From Nitrospirales bacterium (GTDB taxonomy: Bacteria > Nitrospirota > Nitrospiria > Nitrospirales > UBA8639), in assembly GCA_029261235.1 (NCBI GenBank), contig JAJDBS010000187.1, positions 1-61,976 of the forward strand: 61,976 nucleotides of DNA. The letters are read 5' to 3'. Within the stretch, counting starts at the first letter, position 1, and every line of letters starts with the position of its first letter. The translations under genes were made by a program, and so were the position numbers. Below the pieces are notes generated by a model, which saw only the letters and a program-made list of their open reading frames with translations, was not told where the DNA came from and ran no database searches. Positions 61,539 to 61,976 of the stretch are shown here, piece by piece.

Positions 61539-61976
61539 TTAATTTAAGAGATATTCCAATTCACCGTTCCACTTAGCCATTAGGAGCAGGACCGAATGCC
61601 GGAACATGGCTTCGCTTTTTCTGTAACATTTCGCCTTCCGGCGAAAGCGGACCAGAAAGTAGCAGAACACGCGATTGTAGCCCTCGATGGTGTAGGTTTC
61701 CACTTGCGACTGAACGTGTTGCTCCGGGGGCACAAAATACTCATACGGCTCCCAGGAGTCCGTCATGACTTGGGCGATGTGAGGACTATTGATTGCCTCC
61801 CAGAATTGCTTCCCTGCTAGGATTCCTCAGATCACAGTGACAGCATGGAGGAAGCGTTGCCCAAGTCGATCAACAACAATCCAGACCCAGCAATAGTTTC
61901 TTATGCCCAACATCACGATGCAGTTCATCAAGTTCAACTATCTGAGCGGCGGCACCCTTCATCTGCTCCACCTCTT
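61539..61976 (-). pseudogene. IS1-family transposase, frameshifted, cut by window edge
   Basis: The intact 3' part encodes MTDSWEPYEYFVPPEQ, VETYTIEGYNRVFCYFL and LLLMAKWNGEL, matching the IS1 C-terminal block. Further upstream, KNYCWVWIVVDRLGQRF and ELDELH pieces appear in other frames with a stop between them, so the gene is broken. The 5' end lies beyond the window. Confidence 0.75.

Overview
The window looks like chromosomal DNA of a Gram-negative bacterium of moderate G+C, most likely a Nitrospira-like member of the Nitrospirota. This is an inference. It rests on a transaldolase/glucose-6-phosphate isomerase fusion beside zwf, gnd and tkt, and on a diverged cytochrome bd-like oxidase subunit of a type I associate with Nitrospira. 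No rRNA or other direct taxonomic marker is present.

Layout, left half (1-32 kb). This is mostly ordinary chromosome. Sugar-phosphate genes come first (gnd 3' end, zwf, tal-pgi, tkt), then a sulfur-carrier/tRNA-thiolation pair, a DEAD-box helicase, and a bd-like oxidase gene split by an in-frame TAG. An ABC transporter pair follows. From 16.0 to 21.6 kb lies a six-gene minus-strand cluster: a two-subunit thiamine-diphosphate decarboxylase, a 2-aminoethylphosphonate-type transaminase, a cytidylyltransferase-like protein, a nucleotidyltransferase/CDP-alcohol phosphotransferase fusion and a multi-pass membrane protein. It reads as the late part of a phosphonate-headgroup (2-aminoethylphosphonate) lipid or glycan pathway, but no PEP mutase is in the window. 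After it come queF, a DegT-type aminotransferase, an inositol-phosphatase-family enzyme, a receiver protein without its phosphorylatable Asp, an rRNA methyltransferase-like gene, a hydroxyacid dehydrogenase, a cation antiporter, a SprT-like protein and tadA.

Right half (32.1-58.9 kb). This looks like an accessory island. It begins with a truncated copy of a tRNA-Ser(CGA) gene directly after tadA, with the intact tRNA-Ser 1.8 kb downstream. Between them sit a small lipoprotein, a decayed DDE transposase and two tiny peptide genes. After the tRNA comes an E1-like (ThiF) protein fused to a C-terminal helix-turn-helix-like module. Then about 20 kb is dominated by exported or lipid-anchored proteins: a secreted class-3-lipase protein, two DUF1598-like proteins, a predicted beta-barrel, two zincin proteases, a Het-C/phospholipase-C-like protein, a giant coiled-coil lipoprotein with a lipoprotein partner, a LecA-like protein, an e(P4)-type acid phosphatase and a phospholipase D. 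Much of this stretch is visibly more A+T-rich than the left half. A diverged 60-bp direct repeat lies at both ends of it (34.2 and 58.4 kb).

Right end (58.4-62.0 kb). A polysaccharide flippase and a glycosyltransferase are bracketed by two inverted, decayed IS1-family transposase fragments. One of these is cut by an IS3-family end.

The most interesting candidate for an undescribed system is the 36-58 kb envelope-active enzyme island with its flanking ThiF-HTH gene. The 16-21.6 kb phosphonate-type cluster comes second.
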